53,673 bases of DNA from Stutzerimonas nosocomialis (lineage in GTDB: Bacteria; Pseudomonadota; Gammaproteobacteria; Pseudomonadales; Pseudomonadaceae): assembly GCF_005876855.1 (NCBI RefSeq), contig NZ_QLAE01000034.1, forward strand, positions 1 through 53,673. Reading direction: 5' to 3'. How positions within the stretch are numbered: position 1 is the first letter of the stretch; each line of letters opens with the position of its first letter. The translations under genes were made by a program, and so were the position numbers. Below, one piece after another: positions 48,846-53,673 of the stretch. The notes under the pieces were generated by a model. It was not told where the DNA came from. It made no database searches and saw only the letters and a program-made list of their open reading frames with translations.

Positions 48846-49172
48846 ATGAATGCAGACGACCAGCGCATCCGCGAGCTCGCCTACGAAATCTGGCAGTCCG
48901 AAGGCTGCCCCGTGGGCGAAGAAGCCCGGCACTGGGAAATGGCCCGCAAGCTAGCCGAGGCTGAAAACAGTTCGCCCGCGGCCAAGCCCGCCCGCGCCCG
49001 CAAGACCGCCACCAAGCCCACCGACGCCACGCCCGCGGCGGTAGCCAAGCCGGCGACGACCAAGAACGGCAGCCGCACCGCCAAGGCGACGCCCAAGGCG
49101 ACCGATGCGGCTGCCGGCACGCCCGAGGTGATGAAGAAGACCCGCGCGCCTCGCAAGCCCAAAGAAACATGA
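48846..49172 (+). CDS. DUF2934 protein with Lys/Ala/Pro-rich tail
   Basis: A 108-residue protein. Residues 5-40 are a DUF2934 domain (RIRELAYEIWQSEGCPVGEE, then HWEMARKLAE). The rest is a low-complexity tail of Lys, Ala, Thr and Pro repeats resembling histone H1-like tails, so nucleic-acid or polyanion binding is possible. Function unknown. TAAGGAGA lies upstream of the ATG. It sits inside the glycogen/trehalose operon, between treY (14 nt) and glgX (66 nt), as similar genes do in other Pseudomonas glycogen clusters. Confidence 0.88.
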   Translation: MNADDQRIRELAYEIWQSEGCPVGEEARHWEMARKLAEAENSSPAAKPARARKTATKPTDATPAAVAKPATTKNGSRTAKATPKATDAAAGTPEVMKKTRAPRKPKET

Positions 49173-49238
49173 ACTCGGGGCGCTGAACCCCACAAACAAC
49201 CGAGTTGCATCGGCGCAACGGCGCCGAACGGAGGAACC

Positions 49239-51389
<2,151 letters not shown>

Positions 51390-51405
51390 CCCCCAAGCGA
51401 CGAGC

Positions 51406-51435
51406 CGCGCCCCGCCTGCCAAAGCAGCCGGGGCG
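51406..51435 (+). terminator. terminator-like hairpin after glgX
   Basis: GCGCCCCG (51406-51413) pairs with CGGGGCGC (51428-51435), with an inner CTGC-CAAA-GCAG stem, making a strong nested hairpin 16 nt after the glgX stop. It is followed by TGTCGTTCCT, a weak T-rich stretch. This probably ends the glgA-glgX operon. Confidence 0.58.
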
Positions 51436-51568
51436 CTGTCGTTCCTACCATCTGCCGGACGGTCTGCGGGTGATGGAACCATCGCGTTCGGCATCGAGTC
51501 CCACAGCTGGACTTCCTCCAGCCGGCAGCGCTGAGGTCGCTGGCTCATCCACTGTGAGGGATCACCCA

Positions 51569-52393
51569 ATGCTTCGATTGTCGCTAGTGTTCTTTCTGAT
51601 GGCGAGCTGGCTGGTACCGCTGGCGGTACAGGCCGCCGGCTCGAAGACAGGCTCCGGTGTCAGGCTGCTGGTCAACGAAGGCCGGACCGGCACGACGATG
51701 GACGTGCGCAACGACCTGGACGTGCCGATCACCGCCGTGCTGGTGTTCAGCCGTACGGTCAACGTTCAGGGCGTGGGCAAGGGCCCGCTGCGCAAGACCG
51801 TGCCAGCGCGCAGCCGGGTACGCGTGGCGACGCTGCGCAAGCGCCAGCCGGGCTATCCCCTGATGTACCAGCACGCCTTCAGCTACGCCATGCAGTTCTC
51901 GCCGAATCCGGGCAAGTCCGGTGCCGTCGGCGGGCATGCCTATGCGCTGCCCTGGCAGGGTGGCCCCTTCCGCATCACCCAGGGCGCGGGTGGCGACTTC
52001 AGCCACAACACCCCCAAGGGCCGCTATGCGGTCGATGTCGCGATGCCGGTGGGGACGCCGATCATCGCGGCGCGCGAGGGAACGGTGGTCGACGTGCGCA
52101 ACGAACAGGCCGGCAGGAGGCCCGACCCGTCGGGCAATTTCGTGCGGATCCGCCACCGCGACGGCACCGAGAGCGCTTACCTGCATTTGCAGAAGGGCTC
52201 CGTGGTGGTCAGGCTGGGGCAAAAGGTCGGCACCGGCACGCTGCTGGCGCGCTCGGGCAACACCGGGCGCAGCACCGGGCCGCATCTTCATTTCGTGGTG
52301 CAGAAGTCCGACGGCCAGTCCCTGGTTTCGATCCCCTTCCGTTTTTCCCGGCCGGTGGAATCGCTGCCGAACTTCGCGATGGGTGGCGACTGA
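51569..52393 (+). CDS. M23-family peptidase (LytM-type), exported
   Basis: A 274-residue protein with a signal peptide (MLRLSLVFFLMASWLVPLAVQA, cleavage near residue 22), an N-terminal beta-rich region, and a C-terminal LytM/M23 domain: YAVDVAMPVGTPIIAAREG, HRDGTESAYLHLQKGS and GRSTGPHLHFVV. The zinc ligands are expected from H/D near HNTPKGRYAVD and from HLHF. Such enzymes cut peptidoglycan cross-links or activate amidases. GAGGGATC precedes ATG 51569. It is separated from the glgX operon by the hairpin, so it is probably transcribed independently. Confidence 0.9.
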   Translation: MLRLSLVFFLMASWLVPLAVQAAGSKTGSGVRLLVNEGRTGTTMDVRNDLDVPITAVLVFSRTVNVQGVGKGPLRKTVPARSRVRVATLRKRQPGYPLMYQHAFSYAMQFSPNPGKSGAVGGHAYALPWQGGPFRITQGAGGDFSHNTPKGRYAVDVAMPVGTPIIAAREGTVVDVRNEQAGRRPDPSGNFVRIRHRDGTESAYLHLQKGSVVVRLGQKVGTGTLLARSGNTGRSTGPHLHFVVQKSDGQSLVSIPFRFSRPVESLPNFAMGGD

Positions 52394-52399
52394 GCGGCG

Positions 52400-52678
52400 T
52401 CAGCCGCGCCAGTCGATGACGAGCGATTCTTCGCTGGCCATGCGTTGCAGGTGATCGGCGACCACGTCCTGCAGACGCGGCAGGTTCTCCTGCTCGCCTT
52501 CGAGCTCGACCTGGAGCGTGCCGTCGCCGGCCTGCATGCTGCAGCGGCCGAGGGGCAGCTCGATGGTGCCGCTCCGCTCCTGCAGGTCCACCGGGAACTT
52601 GTGTCCCCAGTGCTTGCAAAGACGCTTGATCAGCCGCTCGGGCGTTTGGGTGGCGATGCTGGCGGTGGAAACGGCCAT
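52400..52678 (-). CDS. DUF2218 domain protein
   Basis: A 92-residue protein of the DUF2218 family. Features: the opening IATQTPERLIKRLCKHWGHK, the CSM segment in PLGRCSMQAG, and a C-terminal DVVADHLQRMA. Function unknown; related domains occur near siderophore-interacting proteins. ATG 52678 has AGAGGAG upstream. It lies 25 nt downstream of the dioxygenase gene on the same strand, probably in one operon. Confidence 0.87.
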   Translation of the reverse strand: MAVSTASIATQTPERLIKRLCKHWGHKFPVDLQERSGTIELPLGRCSMQAGDGTLQVELEGEQENLPRLQDVVADHLQRMASEESLVIDWRG

Positions 52679-52703
52679 CTGGAGCTCCTCTGGAAGTGAA
52701 GGA

Positions 52704-53525
52704 TCAGGCAAAACGGAAGGCGGACAGGGTGGTCTCCATCACCCGGTCGACGAAGACCTTGCGGCCGGGGCCCGAATGACCGGCGCCCGCCGCGACGAGC
52801 AAGGGTAGCAGATGCTCCTCGGCGCCTGGCGGATGGCACAGGCGTGCCGAGGGTGCCTCGCTCCAGCGCGCCAGCTCGGCTTCGCGGCGCTCGGCCGGGG
52901 CTTCGACCGCACGGGTCAACCAGGCGTCGAACGCATCGGAGACAGGGCCGAAGCGCGGGTCGCCATAGCCGCGCATGTTGTGAAAGCTCATCCCGCTACC
53001 CAGTATCAGCACCCCCTCCCCGCGCAACGGCGCCAGTGCGCGCCCGGCCGCCAGATGCGCCTCGGGGTCGAGGTCGTCGCGCAGCGACAGCTGCACCACG
53101 GGAATCCTCGCCTCGGGGAACATCAGCTTCAACGGGATGAACACGCCATGGTCGAAACCGCGCTGCGCGTCCTCGCCCGCGGCCAGACCCGCGTTCGCCA
53201 GCAAATCGCGCACCCGCGCGGCCAGCTCAGGGCTACCCGGCGCCGGGTAGCGCAGCGCATAGGTGTGCTCGGGGAATCCGTAGTAGTCGTAGATCAGCTC
53301 GGGCGCCGGCGCGCTGGTGACGGTGAACGCAGGCTCCAGCCAATGGCCGGAGATCAGCACGATGGCGCTCGGCGGCTGCGCCAGGGTCGCGGCGAAGCCG
53401 CTCAGGAATCCCGCCATCGCGTCCCAGGCATCGGCCGGTTTCCAGTCCATGAAAAAACACGGGCCGGCGCCGTGGGGAATGAACGCGCTGGGCTGGGTGG
53501 AAACGGAATCGGTTACGGCAGTCAT
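52704..53525 (-). CDS. ygiD: DODA-type extradiol dioxygenase (4,5-DOPA dioxygenase-like)
   Basis: A 273-residue class III extradiol ring-cleavage dioxygenase, the length of the YgiD group. Metal-ligand and catalytic histidines are visible in FIPHGAGPCFF (H18), ISGHWLEPAFT (H61), LGSGMSFHNM (H182) and the late HPPGAEEHLLPL segment (H231, H238). YgiD-type enzymes cleave L-DOPA and similar catechols, and the natural substrate is uncertain. It is the first gene of a two-gene unit with the DUF2218 gene. Confidence 0.92.
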   Translation of the reverse strand: MTAVTDSVSTQPSAFIPHGAGPCFFMDWKPADAWDAMAGFLSGFAATLAQPPSAIVLISGHWLEPAFTVTSAPAPELIYDYYGFPEHTYALRYPAPGSPELAARVRDLLANAGLAAGEDAQRGFDHGVFIPLKLMFPEARIPVVQLSLRDDLDPEAHLAAGRALAPLRGEGVLILGSGMSFHNMRGYGDPRFGPVSDAFDAWLTRAVEAPAERREAELARWSEAPSARLCHPPGAEEHLLPLLVAAGAGHSGPGRKVFVDRVMETTLSAFRFA

Positions 53526-53563
53526 CGCGACACCCTGTGCGAGGGAACGGGTGGGCAGTATCG

Positions 53564-53617
53564 CCTACACGCGAACCGCGAAGCGAAGCGTGTAGGTCCC
53601 GCCACTTCATTGGGACC
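53564..53617. repeat. two overlapping inverted repeats upstream of the dioxygenase gene
   Basis: CCTACACGC (53564-53572) pairs with GCGTGTAGG (53588-53596) across a 15-nt loop, and GGTCCC (53595-53600) pairs with GGGACC (53612-53617). Together they look like an intergenic palindromic repeat different from the REP type elsewhere in the window. The gap 53526-53673 to the window edge holds no gene. Confidence 0.5.
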
Positions 53618-53673
53618 TGCGAAGCGCACCCTGGATGGCTCCAATAAAGCACCCGGAACATCATCGAAATCCC

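Overview
This window is high-GC DNA (strong G/C preference at third codon positions) from a gammaproteobacterium of the Pseudomonas lineage. The evidence is the mix of families (DUF1652, DUF2061, YedI/DUF808, orphan CheB-CheR-kinase fusion, Pseudomonas-type LigD, glgA-treZ-malQ-treY-glgX) and three REP-like palindromes sharing a TTCGCGGTCRAGAC core. A member of the Pseudomonas stutzeri (Stutzerimonas) group is my best guess, but that is inference. I found no tRNA, rRNA, CRISPR array, insertion sequence or prophage; the window reads as ordinary chromosome.

Layout. (1) 0-7.1 kb: a minus-strand HWE-type PAS histidine kinase with a single-domain response regulator, possibly led by a small unknown gene. 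It lies divergent from a modE-modA-modB-modC molybdate operon with a near-perfect ModE box in front of modE, followed by ypeA. (2) 7.1-16.5 kb: an orphan DppA-like binding protein, a GNAT acetyltransferase, a small unknown protein, a 1369-residue CheB-CheR-PAS-kinase-receiver fusion, an AGE-family epimerase/isomerase and YedI. (3) 16.6-24.1 kb: a small unknown protein, an MFS exporter, a 744-bp gene-poor stretch with degenerate direct repeats, an orphan ClpP-like protein, a cysteine-rich copper-storage protein, another unknown protein, and two short-chain dehydrogenases that both carry export signals, among REP elements. (4) 24.1-31.7 kb: a LysR regulator divergent from a six-gene valine/isobutyrate catabolic operon (acyl-CoA synthetase, mmsA, enoyl-CoA hydratase, mmsB, 3-hydroxyisobutyryl-CoA hydrolase, acyl-CoA dehydrogenase). 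(5) 31.7-40.4 kb: a membrane hybrid histidine kinase, LigD and a run of small stress-type genes (secreted protein, DUF1652, DUF2061, ferritin-like DUF892, MscS channel, CinA-type amidase). (6) 40.6-51.4 kb: a tightly packed glycogen/trehalose operon, glgA-treZ-malQ-treY-DUF2934-glgX, ending in a strong hairpin. (7) 51.5-53.7 kb: an M23 peptidase, a DUF2218 protein and a DODA-type dioxygenase.

How the genes fit together. The mod operon imports molybdate under ModE control. The valine operon contains, in principle, every step from isobutyryl-CoA to propionyl-CoA. The right third resembles a stationary-phase, osmotic and desiccation stress island: alpha-glucan synthesis and trimming, trehalose release through TreY/TreZ, an osmotic channel, DNA end repair and a ferritin-like protein. 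glgB, glgC, treS, glgE and ku are not in the window and must be elsewhere or absent.

I see no clearly new multi-gene system. The most unusual items are the ClpP-like protein with Ser and His but no visible catalytic Asp, the two exported dehydrogenases, the DUF2934 gene inside the glycogen operon, and the repeat-bearing gene-poor stretch at 18.2-18.9 kb.
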